Positions 1 to 5,198 of a stretch of DNA of 5,218 nucleotides are shown in pieces. The position numbers and the translations under genes were made by a program. The DNA is from Hydrogenimonas sp. (GTDB lineage: Bacteria; Campylobacterota; Campylobacteria; Campylobacterales; Hydrogenimonadaceae), in contig NZ_JAOZOZ010000035.1 of NCBI RefSeq assembly GCF_029933015.1, forward strand, positions 9,610 through 14,827, given 5' to 3'. How positions within the stretch are numbered: the first letter of the stretch is position 1; every line of letters starts with the position of its first letter. A model generated the notes under the pieces. That model was not told the DNA's origin. It worked only from the letters and a program-made list of their open reading frames with translations, and ran no database searches.

Positions 1-58
1 CCTCGTCGGCTTTACGGGGATTCTAACTCCCCCCTTCCCGATTTCCGCTTCCCGCCCT

Positions 59-460
59 TCACGTCGCCGCGAGTCCGCCGCTGTAGTACCATCGGCCTTT
101 GTACTTTTCGAAATCGGAGAGTTCGTGGTGGATGCGCTCTTCTCCCTCTTCGTCCCTGTACCAGGCTTTGAATTCGATGCGCCCTTTTTTGTCCAGGGCT
201 TTGCCTCTGTAGACTTTGAGGATTTCGAGTCTGTAAAAGGTCGCGCTCTGCATCCACGCTTTCGTCGCCTCCCTGTCCACTTCGTGAAAATCGGTTTCGA
301 CGAGGTAGTCGAGATCGCCTTTGACGTAGGCGGTGTAGCGGGAGCGCATCAGCGCCTCGGCGGTGGGCGGCAGGGCTTTTTTTTCGAGAAACCTGCCGCA
401 GCAGTCGCGGTACTCTTTTTGGGATCCGCAGGGACAGAGTCCGTTTGTCTCAGTTGGCAT
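59..460 (-). CDS. YchJ-family SEC-C zinc-motif protein (UPF0225-like)
   Basis: A 133-residue protein. Residues 9-21 form a SEC-C zinc motif, CPCGSQKEYRDCC, with Cys9, Cys11, Cys20 and Cys21 as the likely metal ligands. It is followed by the LMRSRYTAYVKGDLDYL segment (about 37-53), typical of the YchJ middle domain, an NTF2-like fold, and it ends with a WYYSGG motif near residue 123. E. coli YchJ (about 150 aa) has a second SEC-C motif at its C-terminus, which is missing here, so this is the shorter single-motif form. The biochemical role of the family is not established; SEC-C motifs elsewhere (SecA tail) bind zinc and contact partner proteins. The ATG start is supported by AGGAG six bases upstream. 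The gene is third in a minus-strand cluster and overlaps the preceding gene by 11 nt, which suggests translational coupling. Family call is firm, function unknown. Confidence 0.9.
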   Translation of the reverse strand: MPTETNGLCPCGSQKEYRDCCGRFLEKKALPPTAEALMRSRYTAYVKGDLDYLVETDFHEVDREATKAWMQSATFYRLEILKVYRGKALDKKGRIEFKAWYRDEEGEERIHHELSDFEKYKGRWYYSGGLAAT

Positions 461-818
461 CGATGACTCCTGTATCCAGATGCACCCGCAGGGTTTCGGG
501 CTTTTTCAGAAAGTAGTAGACGAGATAGACGATCAGGCCGATGCCTGCCGCGGAGAGCCACATCAGTGCCGCACCGACGCTGAATTCACGCCGGCTTACC
601 AGAAGCTGACTCCCTTTCATCTCTTCGATTTTGTAGTGGTTCTCGTCGAACAGATCGATGATCCGCGTCAGTTTTTCCCGCTCCAAAAGCGAGTCGTCAC
701 GGACGACCGTGGTGATGTAGTTCTGGAGTTTGCCGGTGTTCTCTTCCTTCAGCCTTTTTTCGTAAAGGAGTACGACGACACCCGCAGCCGCGGCGACGAG
801 GAGAAAAAGAAGGGTCAA
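450..818 (-). CDS. Small two-TM membrane protein of unknown function
   Basis: A 122-residue protein I do not recognise. Residues 2-19 are a hydrophobic helix (TLLFLLVAAAAGVVVLLY). A polar, charge-rich segment of about 60 residues follows (KRLKEENTGK, then DDSLLEREKLTRIIDLFDENHYKIEEMKG), probably helical. Residues 82-104 are a second membrane helix rich in Gly, Ala, Tyr and Val, followed by a short polar tail. Basic residues flank both helices, so topology cannot be fixed; a cytoplasmic middle loop is slightly favoured by KR at 21-22 and RR at 76-77. The start is a TTG inside a TTGA overlap with the stop of the upstream gene. No other start lies before Met67, so initiation probably depends on coupling. 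Its frame overlaps ychJ by 11 nt downstream. The arrangement suggests co-production with its neighbours, but nothing in the sequence reveals an activity. Confidence 0.75.
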   Translation of the reverse strand: MTLLFLLVAAAAGVVVLLYEKRLKEENTGKLQNYITTVVRDDSLLEREKLTRIIDLFDENHYKIEEMKGSQLLVSRREFSVGAALMWLSAAGIGLIVYLVYYFLKKPETLRVHLDTGVIDAN

Positions 819-1051
819 TCGTCGCTCTTCTGCACGATTTCGTTGATGACGATGCCACGGATTTTGCGCGCCTGATAGTCGAGTTTGTGAAAAAGCTCGT
901 AGACTTTTTCGGCATCGAGCATCACCTTGTTCCGAAAATCGTAGAGGCCTGTGCTTCCGTCGTGGGGAATGTGCTCGTCCAGATAGCGGTAGAACTCGTC
1001 CCTACGGTCTTCGTAAGCCCGCAGCTCTTTCTTGATCGCTTCGATATCCAT
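815..1051 (-). CDS. Small charged hypothetical protein
   Basis: A 78-residue soluble protein I do not recognise. It is very rich in charged residues (MDIEAIKKELRAYEDRRDEF at the N-terminus), with no signal peptide and no membrane segment. It is probably mostly helical, with one likely turn at HIPHDGSTGLYD (about 27-38). A second amphipathic helix around VYELFHKLDYQARKI could mediate oligomerisation. The ATG start is supported by GGAGAGAG just upstream and by a TATAAT -10 box about 27 bases before it, so this is the first gene of the minus-strand cluster. Its TGA overlaps the TTG start of the membrane protein by 4 nt. A long plus-strand open frame crosses the same bases, but the RBS, promoter and coupling all favour this strand. 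Real gene likely, function unknown. Confidence 0.75.
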   Translation of the reverse strand: MDIEAIKKELRAYEDRRDEFYRYLDEHIPHDGSTGLYDFRNKVMLDAEKVYELFHKLDYQARKIRGIVINEIVQKSDD

Positions 1052-1077
1052 ACTCTCTCCTCAATCTTTTTGGGGTG

Positions 1078-1083
1078 ATTATA
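1078..1083 (-). promoter_or_regulatory. -10 box for the minus-strand three-gene cluster
   Basis: On the minus strand the gap reads GTATAATC, a perfect TATAAT hexamer. Transcription would begin near 1071, giving a leader of about 20 nt that carries the GGAGAGAG ribosome site for the 78-aa gene. I see no TTGACA-like -35 at 16-18 bp, which is normal in Campylobacterota, where sigma-70 promoters rely on the -10. It shares bases with the plus-strand -10 of the permease gene. Confidence 0.6.
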
Positions 1084-1090
1084 CTATACT
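1080..1090 (+). promoter_or_regulatory. Tandem TATACT -10 boxes for the AEC permease gene
   Basis: Two TATACT hexamers lie end to end, sharing one T (1080-1085 and 1085-1090), after a T-rich stretch. Each matches the TATAAT consensus at five of six bases. Transcription from them would start near 1092 or 1097, that is, six bases before, or at, the ATG at 1098. They overlap the minus-strand TATAAT at 1078-1083, so the two directions probably compete for polymerase. Confidence 0.5.
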
Positions 1091-1097
1091 TTCATCT

Positions 1098-2009
1098 ATG
1101 ATTGATCTGCTGGTTTCGATTCTCGGTATCTACTTTTTCGTCGCGCTGGGGGCCTTTTCGAAATGGAAATTCAAAGAGGAGCTGCACGACCGCTCTTTGA
1201 TCCTGGTGTCGGTCTACATTCTCCAGCCCTTTCTGACCTTCTGGGGGCTGACGACGCGGCCGATCGCCGCGGACGTTTTCGTGGTCTCGTTCTGGTACAC
1301 GGGAATCGTGCTGGCGCTTTTCATGCTGCTTCTGCCTTTGGCGAAGGCCTTTTTTGCGGACAGGAAGCGAAGGGCCGTCTTTCTTGTCGCATCACTGGTG
1401 GGCAATACCGGCAATCTGGGTATTCCGCTGGGGATCGCCATCTTCGGCGAGGCGAGCGTGCCCTATACGACGATGATCAACCTGGCCAATGTCTTTTTCG
1501 TCAATATCCTGGGTGTCTACATCTACTCTTCGGGAAGTTTCACGCCGAAACAGTCGGTGATGAACGTGGTGAAGATGCCGATCCTCTGGAGTGCCGTGGC
1601 GGCGCTGGCCGTCAACGCAGCGGGCATACGGCTTCCCGAATCGATCGAGGCCAACCTGAGGCTGGGGGCCTACGCCTCCATCGTGATGCAGCTGCTGCTT
1701 TTTGGCATCTATCTGGCCCAGGTCCGCCTGGAACACCTGGATATGAGACTTCTCAAAGGGGTCGGTTCCGTGAAGTTTCTGCTGCTGCCGCTGGCGGGAT
1801 GGCTCCTGATGAGGTTCTCCTCCCTCGAGCCGATGGTGCAGGCGGTGCTGCTGCTGGAGCTGATGACACCCCTGGCCGTGGCCAACGTCAACTTCGCCGC
1901 ACTCTTTGATTGTCGTCCGAAAGATGTCGCGGCGCTGGTATTTGCGAGCTCACTCTTTTTTCTTCTCTATTTCGCGGTGCTTTGGCCTATGGTAATGCGA
2001 ATCTCATAG
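1098..2009 (+). CDS. AEC-family transporter (auxin efflux carrier / YfdV-type permease)
   Basis: A 303-residue integral membrane protein with about ten predicted helices in two similar halves: roughly 1-20, 33-53, 60-83, 93-117, 121-145, 157-178, 188-208, 222-240, 246-270 and 276-300. The family hallmark is VGNTGNLGIPLGIAIFGE at 101-118, a broken helix with small residues and Asn, plus the second-half counterpart LMTPLAVANVNFAALF (255-270) followed by an FASSLFFLL helix. AEC proteins export or import small organic anions or amphipathic compounds across the inner membrane; the substrate cannot be read from the sequence. An upstream TTG at 1032 would extend the frame into the divergent gene, but the ATG at 1098 puts the first helix at the N-terminus as in the family, so I prefer it. 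There is no Shine-Dalgarno sequence before it. Family call is firm, substrate unknown. Confidence 0.9.
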   Translation: MIDLLVSILGIYFFVALGAFSKWKFKEELHDRSLILVSVYILQPFLTFWGLTTRPIAADVFVVSFWYTGIVLALFMLLLPLAKAFFADRKRRAVFLVASLVGNTGNLGIPLGIAIFGEASVPYTTMINLANVFFVNILGVYIYSSGSFTPKQSVMNVVKMPILWSAVAALAVNAAGIRLPESIEANLRLGAYASIVMQLLLFGIYLAQVRLEHLDMRLLKGVGSVKFLLLPLAGWLLMRFSSLEPMVQAVLLLELMTPLAVANVNFAALFDCRPKDVAALVFASSLFFLLYFAVLWPMVMRIS

Positions 2010-2010
2010 A

Positions 2011-2019
2011 TGTTATAAT
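2011..2019 (+). promoter_or_regulatory. Extended -10 promoter for ridA
   Basis: The nine bases TGTTATAAT match the TGnTATAAT extended -10 perfectly and begin two bases after the permease stop codon. Initiation would be near 2026, giving a leader of about 18 nt that contains GAGGA before the ATG at 2044. No good -35 is visible. ridA therefore has its own promoter, although read-through from the permease gene is possible because no terminator intervenes. Confidence 0.7.
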
Positions 2020-2043
2020 GGCACTCAAAAAAGCGAGGATCTG

Positions 2044-2424
2044 ATGATAGAGCGAATACAGACCGACAAAGCGCCGCAGGCGATCGGACCCTATTCCCAG
2101 GCGATGAGAGTCGGAAACATCGTCTACACCTCCGGGCAGATCGCCCTGACGCCGGAGGGGGAGATGGTCGAAAACGACGTGGAGCTTCAGACGGCCCAGG
2201 TGATGCGCAATCTCAAGGCGGTACTCGAAGCGGCGGGCAGCAGCCTGCAGAGCGTCATCAAAACGACGATTTTCCTGGCCGATATGGAGGATTTCGCGAA
2301 AGTGAACGCCGTCTACGAAAAGTGGTTTGGCGGGCACAAGCCGGCGAGAAGCACCGTGGCGGTCAGGACTCTGCCCAAAGACGCTCTGGTCGAGATCGAG
2401 TGTGTCGCTCTGGTCGAGGCGTAA
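2044..2424 (+). CDS. ridA: RidA family reactive intermediate/imine deaminase
   Basis: A 126-residue protein of the RidA/YjgF/UK114 family, the usual full length. Family marks in order are the N-terminal AIGPYSQA (13-20), YTSGQIAL (28-35), the VMRNLKAVLEAAG helix (53-65), the KTTIFLADMEDFAKVNAVYEKWF core (73-95) and PARSTVAVRTLPKDALVEIECVA (100-122). Arg102 corresponds to the active-site arginine of RidA (Arg105 in E. coli) that holds the substrate carboxylate, and Glu117 to the conserved acidic residue near it, so it should be a true deaminase rather than an Arg-less RidA paralogue. RidA trimers hydrolyse enamine/imine intermediates made by PLP enzymes such as threonine dehydratase, releasing a 2-keto acid and ammonia and protecting other PLP enzymes. 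The start is set by GAGGA just upstream. Cytosolic, transcribed alone or with the permease. Confidence 0.95.
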   Translation: MIERIQTDKAPQAIGPYSQAMRVGNIVYTSGQIALTPEGEMVENDVELQTAQVMRNLKAVLEAAGSSLQSVIKTTIFLADMEDFAKVNAVYEKWFGGHKPARSTVAVRTLPKDALVEIECVALVEA

Positions 2425-2449
2425 AAGTCATCAGGTATAACGGCACGCA

Positions 2450-2482
2450 TTAAACTATACTTAAATTAAAGTTGAGTATAAT
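2450..2482 (+). promoter_or_regulatory. Promoter for the rplU-rpmA ribosomal protein operon
   Basis: A perfect TATAAT lies at 2477-2482, preceded by an A/T-rich tract at 2450-2471 that could act as an UP-like element, and by a TG four bases ahead of the hexamer. A weaker TATACT sits at 2456-2461. Initiation near 2489 would give a leader of about 31 nt carrying AAAAGGAAA before the rplU ATG. The leader is too short for a structured ribosomal-protein binding site, and I see no hairpin in it. Confidence 0.65.
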
Positions 2483-2520
2483 TCGCCACTAAAATCGTTG
2501 GACAAACAAAAGGAAACGGC

Positions 2521-2829
2521 ATGACAGCAATTATCAAGCATGGCGGCAAGCAGTACAAGGTCAGCGAAGGCGATATCCTCTGCCTCGACCACATGGGCCT
2601 TGAGCCGAAAGCCAAAATCGAGATCAAAGAAGTATTGGCTGTCGAGAACGACGGAGACCTGAAGGTCGGTACACCGTTCGTCGACGGCGCTGTTGTCGAA
2701 GCGGAAGTGATCAACGAAGGTCGTGAAAGAAAGATTCTTATCTACAAGAAACGACGTCGTAAAGACAGCAAGCTCAAGCGTGGCTTCCGCCGAGATTTCA
2801 CTCGCGTACGCATCACGAAAATCGCATAA
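2521..2829 (+). CDS. rplU: 50S ribosomal protein L21 (bL21)
   Basis: A 102-residue protein of normal length for bL21, which binds 23S rRNA on the solvent side of the 50S subunit. The start IIKHGGKQYKVSEGD (4-18) is the conserved beta-strand opening. The basic tail KKRRRKDSKLKRGFRRDFTRVRI (76-98) is the rRNA-binding signature in the form typical of Campylobacterota. The ATG is preceded by an A-rich AAAAGGAAA ribosome site. It is first in the operon, 16 nt ahead of rpmA, the near-universal bacterial pairing of L21 and L27. Nothing is missing or unusual. Confidence 0.98.
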   Translation: MTAIIKHGGKQYKVSEGDILCLDHMGLEPKAKIEIKEVLAVENDGDLKVGTPFVDGAVVEAEVINEGRERKILIYKKRRRKDSKLKRGFRRDFTRVRITKIA

Positions 2830-2845
2830 GTTTTAAGGAGATACG

Positions 2846-3100
2846 ATGGCTCACAAGAAAGGTCAGGGTTCAACCCAGAATAACCGCGATTCAGCGGGAC
2901 GCAGACTCGGTGTCAAGAAGATCGGCGGCCAGGCGGTCGTAGCAGGAAACATCATCTACCGCCAGCGCGGTACGAAAATCCATCCCGGCAACAACGTCGG
3001 CATGGGCAAAGACCATACGCTCTACGCACTGATCGACGGTGTCGTCAAGTACGAGCGCAAAGACAAACATCGCAAGAAAGTTTCCGTCTACCCCGCATAA
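2846..3100 (+). CDS. rpmA: 50S ribosomal protein L27 (bL27)
   Basis: An 84-residue protein of normal length. The N-terminus AHKKGQGSTQNNRDS follows Met directly, so there is no Firmicutes-type leader needing removal by the Prp protease; this flexible arm reaches toward the peptidyl transferase centre. The core GRRLGVKKIGGQAVVAGNIIYRQRGTKIHPGNNVGMGKDHTLYAL is the classic L27 fold, with the conserved GNNVG and GKDHTL motifs near 48-58. A strong AAGGAG lies six bases before the ATG. It is the last structural gene of this pair; a hairpin follows the stop codon within a few bases, and a separate promoter lies ahead of obg. Confidence 0.98.
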   Translation: MAHKKGQGSTQNNRDSAGRRLGVKKIGGQAVVAGNIIYRQRGTKIHPGNNVGMGKDHTLYALIDGVVKYERKDKHRKKVSVYPA

Positions 3101-3105
3101 CCCGC

Positions 3106-3139
3106 AGGCGGCTTCGGCCGCCTATTTCCCCTCTTTTTT
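3106..3139 (+). terminator. UUCG-capped hairpin with offset T-run after rpmA
   Basis: AGGCGGC (3106-3112) and GCCGCCT (3117-3123) form a perfect 7-bp stem closed by the very stable cUUCGg tetraloop. Pyrimidine-rich sequence follows, but the run of six T (3134-3139) starts ten bases after the stem, further than in a standard intrinsic terminator. It is therefore more likely a leaky terminator or mRNA 3'-end stabiliser that lowers read-through from rplU-rpmA into obg. The last two T of the run are also the first bases of the obg -35 box. Confidence 0.6.
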
Positions 3140-3166
3140 GACATTTTCCTTTAAATCTGATATTTT
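3138..3166 (+). promoter_or_regulatory. Sigma-70 promoter for obg-proB
   Basis: A perfect TTGACA -35 (3138-3143) is followed after exactly 17 bp by TATTTT (3161-3166), which matches TATAAT at four of six bases and is helped by a TG one base upstream (extended -10). Initiation near 3173 would give a leader of about 32 nt with AAGG at 3191-3194 ahead of the obg ATG. It lets obg-proB be transcribed independently of the ribosomal protein genes. Confidence 0.65.
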
Positions 3167-3204
3167 AAAACCAAAAATTTCATCACACACAAGGCAATAA
3201 CAGT

Positions 3205-4281
3205 ATGTTCGTAGACAGTGTAGAACTGAAACTCAGTTCCGGCAAAGGCGGCCAGGGATGCTCCTCGTTCCGTCGTGAAAAGTTCGTCGCAAAGGGCGGT
3301 CCCGACGGCGGTGACGGCGGACGTGGGGGCGATGTGTGGTTCGTCGTGGACAAAAACACCGACACCCTTTCGCATTTCAAGGGCAAGACCCATCTCAAAG
3401 CCAAGAACGGCCGGCCCGGTATGCCCCGCAAATGCGCCGGAAAAACGGGCGAGTCTCTCTATGTGAAGGTGCCGCCCGGAACCCAGGTGATCGACAGGGA
3501 GACGGGCGAACTGCTGCTGGATCTGACCGAAGACGGCCAGAAGGTGAAGTTTCTCAAAGGCGGCAAAGGGGGACTGGGAAACGTCCACTTCAAATCGTCG
3601 ACCAACCAGCGTCCCACCTATGCCCAGCCCGGAGAGCCTGGTGAAGAGAAGGAGGTGCGGCTGGAGCTCAAGCTGATCGCCGACGTGGGACTCGTGGGAT
3701 TTCCCAACGTGGGCAAATCGACCCTCATCTCCACCGTCTCCAACGCCCACCCCGAAGTGGCCAACTACGAATTTACGACGTTGACGCCGAAACTGGGTGT
3801 CGTGGCGATCGACGAATACCGATCTTTCGTCATGGCGGACATTCCCGGCATCATCGAGGGGGCAAGCGACGGACGGGGGCTGGGGATCGAGTTTCTCAAG
3901 CACATAGAGCGCACCAAAACCCTGCTCTATATGATCGACGTGGCCAACTATCGGGAGGTGACGGAGCAGTTCGAGGCACTGCAGGCGGAGCTTGAGCGCT
4001 ACAGCAAAGAGCTCGCCTCCCGGCCCTACGCCATCGCTCTGACCAGAATCGACGCCATCGATGCCGAACAGGTCAACGAAAAGATGTGGGAGCTGCTCAA
4101 AGCGATCGGCCTTGCGCCCAATGATGTCCTGAAAAAATACGGTGTGGATGAGAACTACATCAGTTACGGCAGCGAGGAGAAGAGCAATCCCCACTTCGTC
4201 ATGCCCATCTCCGCCGTCGCCAAGATCAATATCAGGCCCTTGATTTTCGCTCTGGCGGACGTCATGGAGAAGCGGCAGTGA
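3205..4281 (+). CDS. obgE: Obg GTPase (ObgE/CgtA), ribosome assembly
   Basis: A 358-residue Obg-family GTPase. Residues 1-158 are the glycine-rich Obg domain (LKLSSGKGGQGCSSFRREKF, GGPDGGDGGRGGDVW, GGKGGLGNVHFKSSTNQ). The G domain has G1 GFPNVGKS (165-172, Lys171), G2 TTLTPKLG (191-198), G3 DIPG (212-215), G4 TRID (280-283) and G5 SAVAK (336-340). G4 carries Arg where NKxD/TKxD has Lys. The protein is shorter than E. coli ObgE (390 aa) and lacks the acidic C-terminal tail. Obg binds the 50S subunit late in assembly and links it to GTP and stringent-response state; it is usually essential. It follows rpmA by 104 nt, with its own promoter, and overlaps proB by 4 nt. The start is fixed by the conserved MFVDSVELKL N-terminus; the ribosome site AAGG is weak and ten bases away. 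Confidence 0.97.
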   Translation: MFVDSVELKLSSGKGGQGCSSFRREKFVAKGGPDGGDGGRGGDVWFVVDKNTDTLSHFKGKTHLKAKNGRPGMPRKCAGKTGESLYVKVPPGTQVIDRETGELLLDLTEDGQKVKFLKGGKGGLGNVHFKSSTNQRPTYAQPGEPGEEKEVRLELKLIADVGLVGFPNVGKSTLISTVSNAHPEVANYEFTTLTPKLGVVAIDEYRSFVMADIPGIIEGASDGRGLGIEFLKHIERTKTLLYMIDVANYREVTEQFEALQAELERYSKELASRPYAIALTRIDAIDAEQVNEKMWELLKAIGLAPNDVLKKYGVDENYISYGSEEKSNPHFVMPISAVAKINIRPLIFALADVMEKRQ

Positions 4282-5042
4282 GACGGATCGTCATCAAAGT
4301 CGGCAGTGCGGTGCTTACCGAGCAAAACCGTGTAGCCAGGGAGCGGATGGCGGCTCTCGTGGAGCTGATCGCGAAGGTGAAGGAGAAGGGGACGGAAGTG
4401 ATCCTGGTCAGCTCCGGCGCCGTGGCGGCGGGCTATACTCTCTGCCGCCTCGACAAAAAGAAGCTATCCAACCGTCAGGCCCTGGCATCCATCGGCCAGC
4501 CCCGACTCATGTCGATGTACCAGAAGAAGTTCGGGCGTTTCGGTGTCCTGGTGGCGCAGATCCTGCTCACTGCCGACGATTTCGACTCCCGCAAACGTAC
4601 CTACCACGCCAAATGCGCCGTAGAGACACTTCTGTCGCAGAATGTCGTGCCGATCATCAACGAAAACGACGTAACGGCCACCGAAGAGCTGGTTTTCGGC
4701 GACAACGACCAGCTCTCGGCCCATGTCGCCCACTATTTCGACGCCGACCTGCTCGTCATCCTCTCCGATATCGACTGCTACTACGACAAAGACCCTCACA
4801 AATACGACGACGCCAAACCTTTGAAAGTGGTCCATGAAATACCTAAAGAGGATCTCGAAGCCGAATGCACCCCCAACGGCTCCTTCGCCACCGGCGGTAT
4901 CGTCACGAAACTCAAAGCGGCGTCGTTTCTGCTCAAACACCACAAAAAGATGTATCTCGCCAGCGGCTTCGATCTTAGCGACGCCTACGCTTTTTTGATC
5001 GAAGGACGTCACGAAGGCGGCACCCTCTTTACGGCATCCTGA
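4278..5042 (+). CDS. proB: Glutamate 5-kinase, kinase-domain-only form
   Basis: A 254-residue amino-acid kinase that phosphorylates glutamate to gamma-glutamyl phosphate, the first step of proline synthesis. Motifs in order are IVIKVGSAVL (4-13, Lys7), VILVSSGAVAAG (41-52), ALASIGQPRLM (68-78), PIINENDV (125-132), FGDNDQLSAHVA (140-151), ILSDIDCYYDKDP (161-173) and FATGGIVTKLKAA (203-215, Lys211). E. coli ProB is 367 aa with a C-terminal PUA domain; here the protein stops after the kinase fold, as is usual in Campylobacterota. Cys167 occupies a spot that is generally Gly. Translation starts at GTG in a GTGA overlap with the obg stop, helped by GGAGAAG five bases upstream, so synthesis is coupled to Obg. 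Feedback inhibition by proline is known for the family but cannot be judged here. Confidence 0.95.
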   Translation: MRRIVIKVGSAVLTEQNRVARERMAALVELIAKVKEKGTEVILVSSGAVAAGYTLCRLDKKKLSNRQALASIGQPRLMSMYQKKFGRFGVLVAQILLTADDFDSRKRTYHAKCAVETLLSQNVVPIINENDVTATEELVFGDNDQLSAHVAHYFDADLLVILSDIDCYYDKDPHKYDDAKPLKVVHEIPKEDLEAECTPNGSFATGGIVTKLKAASFLLKHHKKMYLASGFDLSDAYAFLIEGRHEGGTLFTAS

Positions 5043-5094
5043 CCTCTCCTGCCGATCCTTTCCCCTTGGGAAACATGGGTTCTACTATACAGCT

Positions 5095-5139
5095 ATCCGA
5101 TCCGATAATCGCATAGGTAGCAAGATAGGGGGATCGGAT
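5095..5139. repeat. Perfect 9-bp inverted repeat, ATCCGATCC / GGATCGGAT
   Basis: ATCCGATCC at 5095-5103 is the exact reverse complement of GGATCGGAT at 5131-5139, with 27 bases between. The inner part CTATC (5093-5097) can also pair with GATAG (5124-5128), giving an alternative fold, and CGATAATCG (5103-5111) is a small palindrome inside the loop. No T-run follows, so it is not an intrinsic terminator. It could be a paired operator or an RNA stem; the sequence does not decide. Confidence 0.55.
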
Positions 5140-5198
5140 TGAAAACGATCGGGATTTTAGTGATTTATACGAGAATGTTTGAAAATCGGAAATTTTTG
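5139..5198 (+). repeat. Gapped direct repeat TTGAAAA..TCGG..TTTT
   Basis: TTGAAAA-CGA-TCGGG-ATTTT (5139-5158) recurs as TTGAAAATCGG-AAATTTTT (5179-5197), the second copy lacking three bases. The starts are 40 bp apart, close to four helical turns. Each copy resembles a -35-like TTGAAA followed by an A/T-rich tract, but no matching -10 at standard spacing is seen. Could be chance in A/T-rich DNA. Confidence 0.4.

Noticed and set aside
3..26. Possible end of a plus-strand gene at TAA 24-26
   Set aside because: Only seven codons are visible before the stop, far too little to tell coding from non-coding; positions 1-58 hold no start codon on the minus strand either.
16..32. GGGGA-TTCTAAC-TCCCC, a tRNA T-arm-like hairpin at the left edge
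   Set aside because: The stem and 7-base loop have the right size, but the loop has T where TTCRA needs a purine, no CCA follows, and the acceptor and anticodon arms cannot be formed. There is also no T-run for a terminator.
363..875. Plus-strand open frame of 170 codons across the minus-strand cluster (also 125-466)
   Set aside because: It lies antisense to three genes with good ribosome sites and one recognised family, has no ribosome site of its own, and its translation shows no family features. Long antisense frames are expected in G+C-rich coding DNA.
1032..1097. Upstream TTG extension of the AEC permease by 22 residues
   Set aside because: The extension overlaps the divergent 78-aa gene and its promoter, is polar, and would precede the first membrane helix that AEC proteins normally have at their very N-terminus.
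2425..2520. Ribosomal protein leader or terminator between ridA and rplU
   Set aside because: No stable hairpin or T-run is visible, and the inferred rplU leader is only about 31 nt, too short for a known autoregulatory structure.
3151..4194. Minus-strand open frame of 347 codons opposite obg
   Set aside because: It mirrors the codon structure of obg, which is certain. The His/Val/Gly-rich product resembles no protein family I know and has no promoter or ribosome site.
4464..5012. Minus-strand open frame of 182 codons opposite proB
   Set aside because: Antisense shadow of proB with a low-complexity Val/Phe/Gly-rich product and no start signals.
5059..5073. TTTCCC-CTT-GGGAAA hairpin as the proB terminator
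   Set aside because: Only 6 bp with a 3-base loop and followed by CATGGG rather than T-rich sequence; too weak to call.
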